Below, in pieces: positions 18,118 to 27,259 of a stretch of DNA of 64,000 bases. Source of the stretch: Pseudomonas fluorescens. GTDB taxonomy: Bacteria; Pseudomonadota; Gammaproteobacteria; Pseudomonadales; Pseudomonadaceae. Numbering within the stretch: the stretch's first letter is position 1; the number at the start of each line of letters is the position of its first letter. The position numbers were made by a program, and so were the translations under genes. The notes under the pieces are model-generated. The model was not told where the DNA came from and did no database searches. It saw only the letters and a program-made list of their open reading frames with translations. The DNA lies in the NCBI RefSeq assembly GCF_040448305.1, contig NZ_CP148752.1, forward strand, positions 6,328,501 to 6,392,500, given 5' to 3'.

Positions 18118-19986
18118 ATGTCCTTTGCTTCCCTCGGTCTCTCCGAGGCTTTAGTCCGCGCCATCGAGGCAGCGGGCTATACCGAGCCTACTCCGGTGCA
18201 ACAGCGGGCCATTCCCGCCGTGTTGCAAGGTCGCGACCTGATGGTCGCGGCACAGACAGGTACTGGTAAAACCGGCGGTTTCGCCCTTCCGATCCTGGAG
18301 CGGTTGTTCCCCAACGGTCACCCGGACAAATCCCAGCGTCACGGCCCGCGCCAGCCGCGCGTACTGGTCCTGACCCCGACTCGCGAACTCGCAGCCCAAG
18401 TGCATGAAAGCTTCAAGGTCTATGCCCGTGACCTGAAGTTCGTCAGCGCCTGCATCTTCGGCGGTGTCGGCATGAACCCGCAGGTTCAGGCCATGTCCCG
18501 CGGCGTAGACGTGCTGGTGGCCTGCCCTGGCCGCCTGCTCGACCTGGCCGGCCAAGGCAGCGTCGACCTGTCCCACGTGGAAATCCTCGTGCTGGACGAA
18601 GCCGACCGCATGCTCGACATGGGTTTCGTCCATGACGTGAAGAAAGTGCTGGCGCGTCTGCCGGCCAAACGCCAGAACCTGTTGTTCTCGGCGACCTTCT
18701 CCAAGGACATCACCGACCTCGCCGGCAAGCTGCTGCACAACCCGGAACGCATCGAAGTCACGCCGCCGAACACCACGGTCGAGCGTATCGAACAGCGCGT
18801 ATTCCGCCTGCCGGCCAGCCACAAGCGTTCGCTGCTGGCGCACCTGATCACCGCCGGCGCCTGGGAACAAGTGTTGGTGTTCACTCGCACCAAGCACGGT
18901 GCCAACCGCTTGGCCGAGTACCTGGACAAGCACGGCCTGAGCGCCGTCGCGATCCACGGCAACAAGAGCCAGAACGCCCGCACCAAAGCCCTGGCCGACT
19001 TCAAGGCTGGCACCGTGCGCATCCTGGTTGCCACCGACATCGCCGCTCGCGGTCTGGACATCGACCAGTTGCCACATGTGGTCAACTTCGAGTTGCCGAA
19101 CGTCGATGAAGACTACGTGCACCGCATCGGCCGTACCGGCCGAGCCGGTCGTTCGGGCGAGGCGATTTCGCTGGTAGCCCCGGACGAAGAAAAACTGCTG
19201 AAAAGCATCGAACGCATGACCCGGCAGAAAATCGCCGACGGCGACCTGATGGGCTTCGATGCGAGCGCCGTGGAAGCCGAGAAACCTGAAGTGCGCGAGC
19301 GTCCGGACATGCGTAACCCACGCAATCCACGTGGCCCGCGCGGTGACGGTCCGAACGGCAGCGGTGGTGGTGGCGGTCGCAAGGACAAAGGCAAGGACAA
19401 GGGCAAGGAAAAACCGGCCGGCGAACGCGGCGAGCGCCCTGCCCGCCAGCAAAAGCCACGTGAAGGCACTCCGGCTCGCGAACAGCGTCCGTCGCAGCCT
19501 CCTCGTGCCGCCGCTGACCGTGCCCCGGACGAGTTCCTGGACGACGATATCGATAACTTCGGTAACCGCGTCGACTACGTGCCGCAGCAGAAACCCGCGC
19601 AAGGTCGTGGTCGTCGTCCAGGTGCTCCGGCACAAGGCACCGCGGCAGGTTCGGGCGCTCCACGTTCCGGCAAGCCACAAGGTCGCCAGAACGGTCCGCG
19701 TAACAGCGATGGCGCCAGCACCGGCACCCCACCGGCCAAGCGTAGCGGCCCTCGCAGTGGCGCACCGCGCGACGGCCAGGCTCGTCGCGAAGACTCGCGC
19801 AATCGCCGTCCGGCCCGTGACGACCAGCCGCGTTCGGAACCTGCCGTACAGAACCCGCGCGGTCCGGCACCGAAGATCATGCACAAGGAGTCGAAGGCTG
19901 ACCGCTTCCCGACACCTGAGCAGCTGGATCAACTGCCAAGCCGTCCTCGTGGCGAGAAACCAGCGCTGCTGACCCGCAATCGCTGA
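18118..19986 (+). CDS. rhlE: DEAD-box ATP-dependent RNA helicase
   Basis: 622 aa. RhlE-type helicase for RNA remodelling in ribosome assembly, RNA decay or cold response. Q motif PTPVQQRAIP, motif I AQTGTGKTGG, motif II DEAD (LDEADRMLDMGF), motif III SAT, and motif VI HRIGRTGRAGRSG, all within about 375 residues. The remaining about 230 residues are a low-complexity, basic tail rich in Arg, Gly, Pro and Lys, probably disordered and RNA-binding; longer than in E. coli RhlE but usual in Pseudomonas. Ends in a strong terminator. Confidence 0.93.
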   Translation: MSFASLGLSEALVRAIEAAGYTEPTPVQQRAIPAVLQGRDLMVAAQTGTGKTGGFALPILERLFPNGHPDKSQRHGPRQPRVLVLTPTRELAAQVHESFKVYARDLKFVSACIFGGVGMNPQVQAMSRGVDVLVACPGRLLDLAGQGSVDLSHVEILVLDEADRMLDMGFVHDVKKVLARLPAKRQNLLFSATFSKDITDLAGKLLHNPERIEVTPPNTTVERIEQRVFRLPASHKRSLLAHLITAGAWEQVLVFTRTKHGANRLAEYLDKHGLSAVAIHGNKSQNARTKALADFKAGTVRILVATDIAARGLDIDQLPHVVNFELPNVDEDYVHRIGRTGRAGRSGEAISLVAPDEEKLLKSIERMTRQKIADGDLMGFDASAVEAEKPEVRERPDMRNPRNPRGPRGDGPNGSGGGGGRKDKGKDKGKEKPAGERGERPARQQKPREGTPAREQRPSQPPRAAADRAPDEFLDDDIDNFGNRVDYVPQQKPAQGRGRRPGAPAQGTAAGSGAPRSGKPQGRQNGPRNSDGASTGTPPAKRSGPRSGAPRDGQARREDSRNRRPARDDQPRSEPAVQNPRGPAPKIMHKESKADRFPTPEQLDQLPSRPRGEKPALLTRNR

Positions 19987-20000
19987 GTTATCGCTGTAAT

Positions 20001-20038
20001 AAAAAATGCCCCGGTTCGTGAGAACCGGGGCATTTTTT
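20001..20038. terminator. Bidirectional rho-independent terminator after rhlE
   Basis: AAAAAATGCCCCGGTT (20001-20016) pairs perfectly with AACCGGGGCATTTTTT (20023-20038) around a 6-base loop. Confidence 0.95.
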
Positions 20039-20054
20039 ATGGCTGATGAAATCC

Positions 20055-20154
20055 TGTAGGAGCGAGCCTGCTCGCGATGGTCGTCAACGATAACGCTGGA
20101 AGCCTGATGCTCCGCGGCGCTCTCAGGTCTATCGCGAGCAGGCTCGCTCCTACA
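20055..20154. repeat. REP doublet, 100 bp class, 'TGTAGGAG' variant
   Basis: Arms TGTAGGAGCGAGCCTGCTCG and its reverse complement; same length class and variant as the element at 11211. Between the convergent rhlE and YceI genes. Confidence 0.87.
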
Positions 20155-20163
20155 GTCTCAGCA

Positions 20164-20751
20164 TTACTTCGCTTTTACACCTTCAAAGGTCACGTACATC
20201 TCAACCGCATCGGACGATGGGCCCAGGTCTTTCTGCTTGCCGAAATCGGAACGCTTGAGGCTGAAAGTACCCTCAAAGCCTGCACGGTAGCCGCCCCATG
20301 GATCCTTGCCCTCACCCAGGAACGTGGCCTTGACCACGATTGGCTTGGTTACACCGAGGATCGTCAGGTCGCCAGCTACGTCAGCAGTGTCCTTGCCAGC
20401 GGCGTTTTTACCGGTGGGTTTGACGCTGGTGGAAACAAACTTGGCTTTGCTGGCGTTCAGGAAGTCTTTGCTGGCGATGTGCTTGTCGCGCTCGGCGTTG
20501 TTGGTGAACACGCTGGCGGTGTTCACGTTGAACTCGATCTTGCTGTCTTCAGGCTTGGCAGCGTCGAAGCTGAACTTGCCGTCGATGTCCTTGAAAGTAC
20601 CGGTGATGAAGCTGTAGCCCAGGTGGCTGACCTTGAAGTCAACAAAGGCGTGCTGGCCTTCTTTGTCAACCACGTAGTCAGCGGCCATTACGTTACCGGC
20701 GGACAACAGGGCGGAGCCGATTGCCAGAGCGGCCAGAGTCTTTTTCAACAT
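20164..20751 (-). CDS. YceI family periplasmic protein
   Basis: 195 aa. A signal peptide (LAALAIGSALLSAGNVMA) is followed by a YceI lipocalin-like beta barrel: QHAFVDFKVSHLGYSFITG and DFLNASKAKFVSTSV are family landmarks. YceI proteins bind isoprenoid lipids such as ubiquinone. The cytochrome b561 gene lies just upstream on the same strand (33 bases apart), the usual pairing for this family. A P. aeruginosa homologue has been studied as a secreted protease, but nothing here shows a protease site. Confidence 0.92.
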   Translation of the reverse strand: MLKKTLAALAIGSALLSAGNVMAADYVVDKEGQHAFVDFKVSHLGYSFITGTFKDIDGKFSFDAAKPEDSKIEFNVNTASVFTNNAERDKHIASKDFLNASKAKFVSTSVKPTGKNAAGKDTADVAGDLTILGVTKPIVVKATFLGEGKDPWGGYRAGFEGTFSLKRSDFGKQKDLGPSSDAVEMYVTFEGVKAK

Positions 20752-20783
20752 GCTTTGTTTTCCTTTGGAGTCGAGGTTGAACT

Positions 20784-21335
20784 TCAGGAGTTGCGACCCA
20801 GCATTCGCTTGAGGGTCACATCACGATCGATAAAGTGGTGCTTCAATGCTGCCAACGCATGGAGGCCGGAAAAAATTACCAGCACCCATGCCAGGTAGAG
20901 GTGAATCTCGCCAGCGGTATCTGCCTGGTCCGGCAGTCCGGATACCAGCGCAGGGACTTCAAACAAGCCAAACACCGGGATACCGACACCTTCTGCGGTG
21001 GAAATCAGGTAACCGGCAATCAACACGGCAAACAGACTGATGTACAGAAAGCCATGGCCGAACCTGGCGCCGAGGCGCGTCATGCGGCTGTAGCTGGACA
21101 GGGTCGGTGGCGGCGGACTGATGAAGCGCCACAGCACCCGCAGCAACATCACACCCAGCAACACCAGGCCGATGCTCTTGTGCAGGTCCGGAGCGTCTTT
21201 GCGCCAGGTGCTGTAGTAGTCAAGCCCGACCATCCACAACCCAAGCGCGAACAGACCGAAGACCGCCAGTGCCACACCCCAGTGGATGACGATACTGACC
21301 CAGCCGTAGCGGGAGGTAGAGTTACGTAGCTGCAT
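20784..21335 (-). CDS. Cytochrome b561
   Basis: 183 aa, four membrane helices with haem-ligand histidines typical of bacterial b561: VSIVIHWGVAL (helix 1), DLHKSIGLVLLGVML (helix 2), and IHLYLAWVLVIFSGLHALAAL near the end. Probably transfers electrons between ubiquinol and periplasmic partners or oxidants such as superoxide. First gene of a two-gene unit with YceI. The region upstream (21336-21420) has repeated TATCGA motifs. Confidence 0.92.
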   Translation of the reverse strand: MQLRNSTSRYGWVSIVIHWGVALAVFGLFALGLWMVGLDYYSTWRKDAPDLHKSIGLVLLGVMLLRVLWRFISPPPPTLSSYSRMTRLGARFGHGFLYISLFAVLIAGYLISTAEGVGIPVFGLFEVPALVSGLPDQADTAGEIHLYLAWVLVIFSGLHALAALKHHFIDRDVTLKRMLGRNS

Positions 21336-21554
21336 TGCCTAGATCCCTGTAAGTGCTGGCCCAAGACTATCGAGTTATCTATCGAATTAAAGCGGAAAAT
21401 TTTGCTTTGAAATATCGAGAAATACGATCAAGAGTCTGAAACAGGCGAATTAAGGAAAGATTAAAGTCGAAAGTGTCAGGAAAAGTGAATACAAACCGAA
21501 GAACACCTGTATCAAATGTTTTATTCGATTTTTGCTCCGGCTTTCTCCAGGCAT

Positions 21555-21586
21555 AAAAAAACGCGGCATTTACGCCGCGTTTTTTT
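21555..21586. terminator. Rho-independent terminator downstream of the amine oxidase gene
   Basis: AAAAAAACGCGGC (21555-21567) pairs with GCCGCGTTTTTTT (21574-21586). It lies 11 bases beyond the amine oxidase stop, oriented to end minus-strand transcription; the A/T runs on both sides make it bidirectional. Confidence 0.92.
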
Positions 21587-21597
21587 GATCCCAGGGC

Positions 21598-23334
21598 TTA
21601 CTGCGCCTTGGTATCCGTTGCCGGGGTTGCCGCAGGTTTGACTGCCAGCTTCTTCTCCGGTTCGGCTTTCTTGGCCGGGGCTTTTTTCGCCTCGGTCTTG
21701 GCAGCCGGTTTCGCCGGAGCCTTTTTGGCCGCCTCGGTTTTTACCGGGGTCGCAGGCTTCGGTGCTTCCACCGGTGTCGGCGCGACGGCCGGGGCTGGAA
21801 CCGGAGCAGGCGGGGCAACTGGCTCAGGTGCCTTGACCGGCTCTGGTTTCTTCTCGTCATCCGAGCCGCCGAACAGGTTGCTGAAGAAATTGCCTTTCTT
21901 CGCCACCACCGCACCAGCGCCCACCGCTGCGGCAGCCGGACCCACTTTCGCCGGTTCGAACGACTTGCCTGCCGCCAGGTCTTCAACCTGACTGGCTGCA
22001 CGCTGACCGGTACGCAGCGCGCCTTCCAGGGTGCCCGGATACAGGGTATCGGTGTGTTCGCCAGCGAAGGCTACGCGCTGAATCGGGCGTTCCCACAGGC
22101 GCCAGAACTTGCTGATCTGGCCCGGACCGAAGGCCAGGTACGCGCCCCCCATCGACGGGTCGGTGCTGTAGCGACGGATTTCATAACCGGTGAACGAGCC
22201 ACGGGCCTGTGGATAGAACGCGTGCAGGCGGATCAACACCTGATCGACCATCTGCTTGTCACCGAATGCCTGCATCACCCGCGCGTTGTCGCCGGACAGG
22301 TTGATCACCACGTTGGCACCGCCCTTCAGGGCAGGCTCGACCCACAACATCCCCAGGCCGGTGTTGCTGTAGATCTCGCCGGACATGCGCGCCTTGCTTT
22401 CCCACACCGGCGTCTTGAACTTCAGCATGATCTGGTCGCGCCAGCCGTAGTTGGTGCCCTTGATCGCTGCCAGGTGCTGGGCGTCCAGCGCCGGGGTCAT
22501 CTGGATCTTGTTCAGGGCGCGCAGTGGCACGGCCAGTACCACGTAGTCAGCCTGATAGCTGACGTTGTCGACTTTGACGGTCACGCCGTCCTTGTCCTGA
22601 ATGATCGACGAGACCCGGGAATTGGTCTTGATGGTTTTCAACTGTTTGACCAGGGCCTGGGCCAGCACCGAGCTGCCACCGACCAGGCGCGAAGCACGCA
22701 GGTCGCGATCGGAGACGCCACGGTAGACGCGGCTCTGCTGCGCGAAGTACAGCAGCGACAATCGCGAAGGTTCGTCGTAGCGGGTGCGGATCTGCTGGTT
22801 GATCAACTGGCGGGCAGTGGCCGGCAGGTTCTGCTTGTCGAGCCAGCTCGACACGTTCATCTGGTCCAGCGCATGCAGCGTATTGTTGGCGGCCGGGTTC
22901 TGCGGGTCATCGATCGAGCGCGCCAGATCGTCCACGGTCTTGTCGAAGCGCTTGAGCGCCTCGGCGGTGGCCGGCTGCTTGGTCGCCAGGTCGGCGGCGG
23001 AGAAATACTCGCCATCGATCAGGTAGCCTGGGGTCCGCACGAATTCAGGGGCCGGCGTGGTGCTCAGCTTGAAGGTCGATACGTACTTGTTCAGCACCGG
23101 CTGGGCCTTGTCGTTGCCGATCCACTCGCTGGTGGCCATGCCGGAACGACCGCCCAGGCTCGACTTGGCTTCCAGCAAGGTGACTTGCCAGCCCTTGTTC
23201 TGCAGCTCATACGCGGCAGTCAGGCCCGACAGGCCACCGCCGATCACGATCGCGGTTTTATCCTTGGCCAGCGCAGACACGCTGAACAGCCCCAACATCA
23301 CCAGCGCACAGGCGCGCAGCCAACCGACAGACAT
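21598..23334 (-). CDS. Flavin-containing amine oxidoreductase with Lys/Pro/Ala-rich C-terminal tail
   Basis: 578 aa. A signal peptide (ACALVMLGLFSVSALA) is followed by an FAD Rossmann motif (IVIGGGLSGLTAAYEL) and an amine-oxidase fold ending in RVAFAGEHTDTLYPGTLEGAL, the C-terminal FAD-contact motif. The last roughly 120 residues are unlike the family: FFSNLFGGSDDEKK, then alternating Ala/Pro and Ala/Lys stretches resembling TolA/TonB spacers. Signal plus tail suggest an exported, perhaps envelope-bound flavoenzyme. The substrate is not inferable; putrescine or monoamine oxidase-like is only the general class. Stands alone, divergent from bioA. Confidence 0.85.
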   Translation of the reverse strand: MSVGWLRACALVMLGLFSVSALAKDKTAIVIGGGLSGLTAAYELQNKGWQVTLLEAKSSLGGRSGMATSEWIGNDKAQPVLNKYVSTFKLSTTPAPEFVRTPGYLIDGEYFSAADLATKQPATAEALKRFDKTVDDLARSIDDPQNPAANNTLHALDQMNVSSWLDKQNLPATARQLINQQIRTRYDEPSRLSLLYFAQQSRVYRGVSDRDLRASRLVGGSSVLAQALVKQLKTIKTNSRVSSIIQDKDGVTVKVDNVSYQADYVVLAVPLRALNKIQMTPALDAQHLAAIKGTNYGWRDQIMLKFKTPVWESKARMSGEIYSNTGLGMLWVEPALKGGANVVINLSGDNARVMQAFGDKQMVDQVLIRLHAFYPQARGSFTGYEIRRYSTDPSMGGAYLAFGPGQISKFWRLWERPIQRVAFAGEHTDTLYPGTLEGALRTGQRAASQVEDLAAGKSFEPAKVGPAAAAVGAGAVVAKKGNFFSNLFGGSDDEKKPEPVKAPEPVAPPAPVPAPAVAPTPVEAPKPATPVKTEAAKKAPAKPAAKTEAKKAPAKKAEPEKKLAVKPAATPATDTKAQ

Positions 23335-23558
23335 TCAGCGAACTCCGGAATTACACGAGGAAAACAGCAGTTTTTTGCGAGCCGAACGGCTCAAGAACCG
23401 CGAAGAATACGTCAGCCATCAAAGCGCCGCCAGCAACGTCTATCGGCCTGGATAAAGTAGCTCATTCGACACAATGGGTTGTCCCCGTGGCACGCATTGC
23501 ATAGGCTTGCGCGATTGTTTGTCCGCGCTGGTCACGGACCGCCTCCAGGAGAGTGAAA

Positions 23559-24965
23559 ATGGGCCTGAATAATCAGTGGATGCAACGCGATCTCGCCGTG
23601 TTATGGCATCCCTGCACCCAGATGAAAGATCACGAACAACTGCCGCTGATCCCGATCAAGCGCGGGGAAGGCGTGTGGCTGGAAGACTTCGAAGGCAAGC
23701 GCTACCTCGATGCGGTCAGCTCCTGGTGGGTCAACGTGTTCGGCCACGCCAACCCGCGGATCAACCAGCGCATCAAGGACCAGGTCGACCAGCTCGAACA
23801 TGTGATCCTTGCCGGCTTCAGTCATCAACCGGTGATCGAGTTGTCCGAGCGCCTGGTGAAGATGACGCCGGAAGGCCTGACTCGGTGCTTCTACGCCGAT
23901 AACGGCTCGTCCTGCATCGAAGTCGCGCTGAAAATGAGCTTTCACTATTGGCTCAATCGCGGCACGCCTGCCAAGAAGCGCTTCGTCACCCTGACCAACA
24001 GCTACCATGGCGAAACCATGGCGGCGATGTCGGTGGGCGACGTGCCGCTGTTCACCGAGACCTACAAAGCGCTGTTGATGGACACCATCAAGGTGCCAAG
24101 CCCGGACTGCTACCTGCGGCCCGAGGGCATGAGCTGGGAACAACACTCGCGCAACATGTTCGCGGCCATGGAGCAGACCCTGGCCGAAAACCACGACACG
24201 GTCGCGGCGGTGATCGTCGAGCCGCTGATCCAGGGCGCCGGTGGCATGCGCATGTACCACCCGGTGTACCTCAAGCTGCTGCGAGAGGCCTGCGACCGCT
24301 ACGGCGTGCACCTGATCCACGACGAAATCGCCGTCGGCTTCGGCCGCACCGGGACGATGTTCGCCTGCGAACAGGCCGGCATCCGCCCTGATTTCCTGTG
24401 CCTGTCCAAGGCCCTGACCGGCGGCTATCTGCCGCTGGCGGCGTGCATGACCACAGACGAAGTCTACAGCGCGTTCTACGACGACTACCCGACCCTGCGC
24501 GCCTTCCTGCATTCCCACAGCTACACCGGCAACCCGCTGGCGTGCGCGGCGGCCCTGGCGACCCTGGATATTTTCGAAGAAGACAACGTCATCGAAAACA
24601 ACAAGGCCCTTGCCCAGCGCATGGCTTCGTCGACGGCGCATCTGGTCGACCACCCGAACGTGTCAGAAGTGCGCCAGACCGGCATGGTGCTGGCCATCGA
24701 GATGGTCAAGGACAAGGCCAGCAAGGAAGCTTACCCATGGCAGGAACGTCGTGGCCTGAAGGTGTTCCAGCACGCTCTGGAGCGCGGTGCTTTACTGCGC
24801 CCATTGGGTAGCGTGGTGTACTTCCTGCCGCCGTATGTGATCACCCCGGAGCAGATCGACTTCCTTGCCGAAGTGGCCAGCGAAGGGATCGACATTGCGA
24901 CCCGTGACAGCGTCAGCGTGGCAGTGCCGAAGGACTTCCATCCGGGTTTCCGTGATCCGGGTTGA
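23559..24965 (+). CDS. bioA: Adenosylmethionine-8-amino-7-oxononanoate aminotransferase
   Basis: 468 aa. PLP enzyme of biotin synthesis; uses SAM as amino donor to make 7,8-diaminopelargonate. N-terminal WHPCTQMKDHE and SSWWVNVFGHANPRIN are BioA hallmarks; the PLP lysine is K284 in LCLSKALTGGYLPL. Start placed at the ATG at 23559, seven bases after AGGAG; an in-frame GTG six bases upstream is too close to that site. Separate from other biotin genes. rsmE follows after a REP doublet. Confidence 0.96.
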   Translation: MGLNNQWMQRDLAVLWHPCTQMKDHEQLPLIPIKRGEGVWLEDFEGKRYLDAVSSWWVNVFGHANPRINQRIKDQVDQLEHVILAGFSHQPVIELSERLVKMTPEGLTRCFYADNGSSCIEVALKMSFHYWLNRGTPAKKRFVTLTNSYHGETMAAMSVGDVPLFTETYKALLMDTIKVPSPDCYLRPEGMSWEQHSRNMFAAMEQTLAENHDTVAAVIVEPLIQGAGGMRMYHPVYLKLLREACDRYGVHLIHDEIAVGFGRTGTMFACEQAGIRPDFLCLSKALTGGYLPLAACMTTDEVYSAFYDDYPTLRAFLHSHSYTGNPLACAAALATLDIFEEDNVIENNKALAQRMASSTAHLVDHPNVSEVRQTGMVLAIEMVKDKASKEAYPWQERRGLKVFQHALERGALLRPLGSVVYFLPPYVITPEQIDFLAEVASEGIDIATRDSVSVAVPKDFHPGFRDPG

Positions 24966-25006
24966 TTGATTTCACCTAAGCTTCAGCGCTGACCGGACTA
25001 CCGTCA

Positions 25007-25067
25007 TCGCGGGCAAGCCCGCTCCCACAGGATTGCGCTGTACCTGTGGGAGCGGGCTTGCCCGCGA
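25007..25067. repeat. REP doublet, 61 bp, 'GGGC/GCCC' variant
   Basis: Arms TCGCGGGCAAGCCCGCTCCC and its reverse complement, a compensatory variant that keeps the palindrome. Between bioA and rsmE. Confidence 0.88.
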
Positions 25068-25107
25068 TGGGGCCGACAGATACTTACACCTTTTACCGAG
25101 ACCCAGC

Positions 25108-25827
25108 ATGAGACTGTCCCGCTTCTTTATCGACGCCCCCCTGAGCATCGGCGAGCACGAGCTGCCCGAAGCCCAGGCCCATTACATCAGCCGCGTGCTG
25201 CGCATGGCCGAGGGCGATGCGTTGCAGTTGTTCGACGGTTCGGGCCAGGAGTTTCGCGCCGCACTGGTCGAAGTCGGCAAAAAGCGCGTGGTGGTGCAGA
25301 TCGATGAAAGCTTCGCCGGGCAGATCGAGTCGTCGCTGCAAATCCATCTCGGCCAGGGCCTGTCCCGGGGCGAGCGCATGGACTGGGCGATCCAGAAAGC
25401 CACGGAACTGGGCGTCACAGAAATCACCCCGATCTTCACCGAGCGCTGTGAAGTCCGGCTCAAGGACGAGCGCGCCGACAAACGCCTGCTGCACTGGCGC
25501 CAGGTGGCGATCAGCGCTTGCGAACAGTGCGGTCGCTCGCGAGTGCCGGTGATTCATCCGCCGCTGTTACTGGCTGACTGGCTGAAGCAAACACAAGCCG
25601 AGTTGAAGCTGGTGCTGCATCCAGTGGCTGAACCGCTGGTGAGCCATGCCAAACCTTCAAGTCTGGCATTCCTGATCGGTCCGGAGGGTGGTTTGTCCGA
25701 TGCCGAAGTCGATCAGGCCAAGGCCAGCGGCTTCCACGCCGCCCGCCTCGGTCCACGGGTGCTGCGCACCGAAACCGCGCCGGTTGTTGCACTGGCCGTG
25801 GCCCAGCAGCTTTGGGGTGATTTCTAG
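25108..25827 (+). CDS. rsmE: 16S rRNA m3U1498 methyltransferase
   Basis: 239 aa. Methylates N3 of U1498 in 16S rRNA. N-terminal PUA-like domain (AQAHYISRVLRMAEGDALQLFDG), then a SPOUT knot with KATELGVTEITPIFTERCEV and FLIGPEGGLSDAEV, the SAM-binding knot loop, and LGPRVLRTETAPVVAL at the C-terminus. Start at the ATG at 25108; the open frame extends upstream through the REP doublet but with no sensible protein. Confidence 0.96.
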   Translation: MRLSRFFIDAPLSIGEHELPEAQAHYISRVLRMAEGDALQLFDGSGQEFRAALVEVGKKRVVVQIDESFAGQIESSLQIHLGQGLSRGERMDWAIQKATELGVTEITPIFTERCEVRLKDERADKRLLHWRQVAISACEQCGRSRVPVIHPPLLLADWLKQTQAELKLVLHPVAEPLVSHAKPSSLAFLIGPEGGLSDAEVDQAKASGFHAARLGPRVLRTETAPVVALAVAQQLWGDF

Positions 25828-25834
25828 GGCCTCA

Positions 25835-25925
25835 TCGCGAACAGGCTCGCTCCCACAGTAGATCTCCAGTGATCACAAAATTTGTGAGCACCACAGGTCC
25901 AATGTGGGAGCGAGCCTGCTCGCGA
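25835..25925. repeat. REP doublet, 91 bp class
   Basis: Left arm has one change (GCGAACAGG). The loop contains an additional small palindrome around ATCACAAAATTTGTGA. Between convergent rsmE and a binding-protein gene. Confidence 0.86.
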
Positions 25926-25949
25926 ATGGCCACGACACGGTCTGGATGA

Positions 25950-26852
25950 CTACTGCACCGGATCACTCACCGGTTTGGCAATGATCGCCTTGAGTTCGCT
26001 GGTCATCGGGAACTCAAGGTTCAAACCCTTCGGCGGGATCGGCTGCTCGAACCAGCGTTTGTAGATGCCATTGATCTCGCCCGAGCTGTACAGGTCCGCC
26101 AACGCGCCGTTGACCAGCGCCAGGAACTGCGGATCGTCCTTGCGCACCATGCAGCTGTAGATCTCCCGCGATTGCTCCTCCCCGACCACCACCCACTTGT
26201 GCGGGTCATTGGCCTTGGCGCGCTCGCCGTAGAGCAGCGCGTCGTCCATGTAGATCGCCGCCGCCCGGCCCGACTGCAGCATCTGGAAGGCTTCGCCGTG
26301 GTCCTTGGCGCTGATCACGAACATGTCGATCTTGTGATCGACGTTGTAGCTTTTCAGGAAGCGCTCGTTGGTGGTGCCGGCGGTGGTCACCACGTTCTTG
26401 CCGCGCAGGTCTGCGAAGCTCTTGATCCCGCTGTTCTTCGCGGTCAGCAACTGGCCTTTGACGTAGATGAAGCCATAGGAGAACGCCACCTGCTTCTGCC
26501 GTTCGGCGGTCACGCCGGTGGAGCCGCACTCCAGGTCCACGGTGCCGTTCTGCACCAGTGGAATGCGGGTCTGCGAGGTCACCAGGTTGTACTTCACCTT
26601 CAAGTCCGGCAGCGCCAGTTGCTGCTGGATGCGCTCGACGATCTTGCCCGCCAGATCCACCGAGTAACCCATCGGCTTGCCGCTGTGATCACCCACGTAG
26701 GAGAACGGCACCGAAGCATCGCGATAGCCCAGGGTGATGCTGTTGGCGCTGGCGATCTTGCTCAGGGTGCCGGTCAGCGGCGCTTCATTGGCCTGAACCT
26801 GACTGCCGAGCAACAGGCCAAGCGTACAAGCGAGCAACGTGATTTTTTGCAT
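25950..26852 (-). CDS. Amino-acid ABC transporter substrate-binding protein (GltI-like)
   Basis: 300 aa. A signal peptide (LLACTLGLLLGSQVQA) precedes an SBP family-3 domain: ITLGYRDASVPFSYVGD, PMGYSVDLAGKIVERIQ, VDLECGSTGVTAERQKQVAFS. The sequence resembles the glutamate/aspartate binding protein GltI. It is the last gene of a likely operon dehydrogenase-RidA-SBP, with gaps of about 27 and 29 bases, and no permease is adjacent. Likely captures the amino acid whose D-form or oxidation product the operon handles, but the ligand is unknown. Confidence 0.85.
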   Translation of the reverse strand: MQKITLLACTLGLLLGSQVQANEAPLTGTLSKIASANSITLGYRDASVPFSYVGDHSGKPMGYSVDLAGKIVERIQQQLALPDLKVKYNLVTSQTRIPLVQNGTVDLECGSTGVTAERQKQVAFSYGFIYVKGQLLTAKNSGIKSFADLRGKNVVTTAGTTNERFLKSYNVDHKIDMFVISAKDHGEAFQMLQSGRAAAIYMDDALLYGERAKANDPHKWVVVGEEQSREIYSCMVRKDDPQFLALVNGALADLYSSGEINGIYKRWFEQPIPPKGLNLEFPMTSELKAIIAKPVSDPVQ

Positions 26853-26881
26853 TGTTATTCTCCGTTGTGGGTGTTGGTTTA

Positions 26882-27232
26882 TCAGACGCGTGCAGCGATG
26901 ACGGTGATTTCCACCAGCACCTGCGGGCGGGCCAGTTCGGCCTGCACGGTGGTGCGGCTCGGGGCCTGCCCGGGCGACAACCAGGCCGACCAGACCTCGT
27001 TCATCGCGGCGAAATCCTCGGTGATGTTCTTCAGGTAAATGGTCGCACTGAGCAGATGATCCTTGTCGCTGCCCGCCTCGGCCAGCAAGGTATCGATTTT
27101 CGCCAGCACTTCGTGGGTTTGGCCGCTGGCATCCCGGGCATCGTCCGGCACCTGCCCGGAGAGAAACACCAGGTCGCCAAAGGTCACGGCGCCAGACAGG
27201 CGCGGGTTGCTGTGCAGTCGGGTAATGGTCAT
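26882..27232 (-). CDS. RidA family enamine/imine deaminase
   Basis: 116 aa. Small trimeric YjgF/RidA fold; hydrolyses reactive enamines/imines released by PLP- or flavin-dependent amino-acid enzymes. Motifs: GDLVFLSGQVPDDA, YLKNITEDFAAMNEVW, and the SRTTVQAELARPQVLVEI block containing the catalytic arginine. Placed between a D-amino-acid dehydrogenase and a binding protein, fitting removal of the imine formed by that dehydrogenase. Confidence 0.92.
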   Translation of the reverse strand: MTITRLHSNPRLSGAVTFGDLVFLSGQVPDDARDASGQTHEVLAKIDTLLAEAGSDKDHLLSATIYLKNITEDFAAMNEVWSAWLSPGQAPSRTTVQAELARPQVLVEITVIAARV

Positions 27233-27259
27233 TGCAGTGTCCTCTTCAGAAATCGGTGT

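Noticed and set aside
18151..19932. A 593-codon open frame antisense to rhlE
   Set aside because: Mirror of the helicase gene's codon bias; low-complexity translation, no initiation signal.
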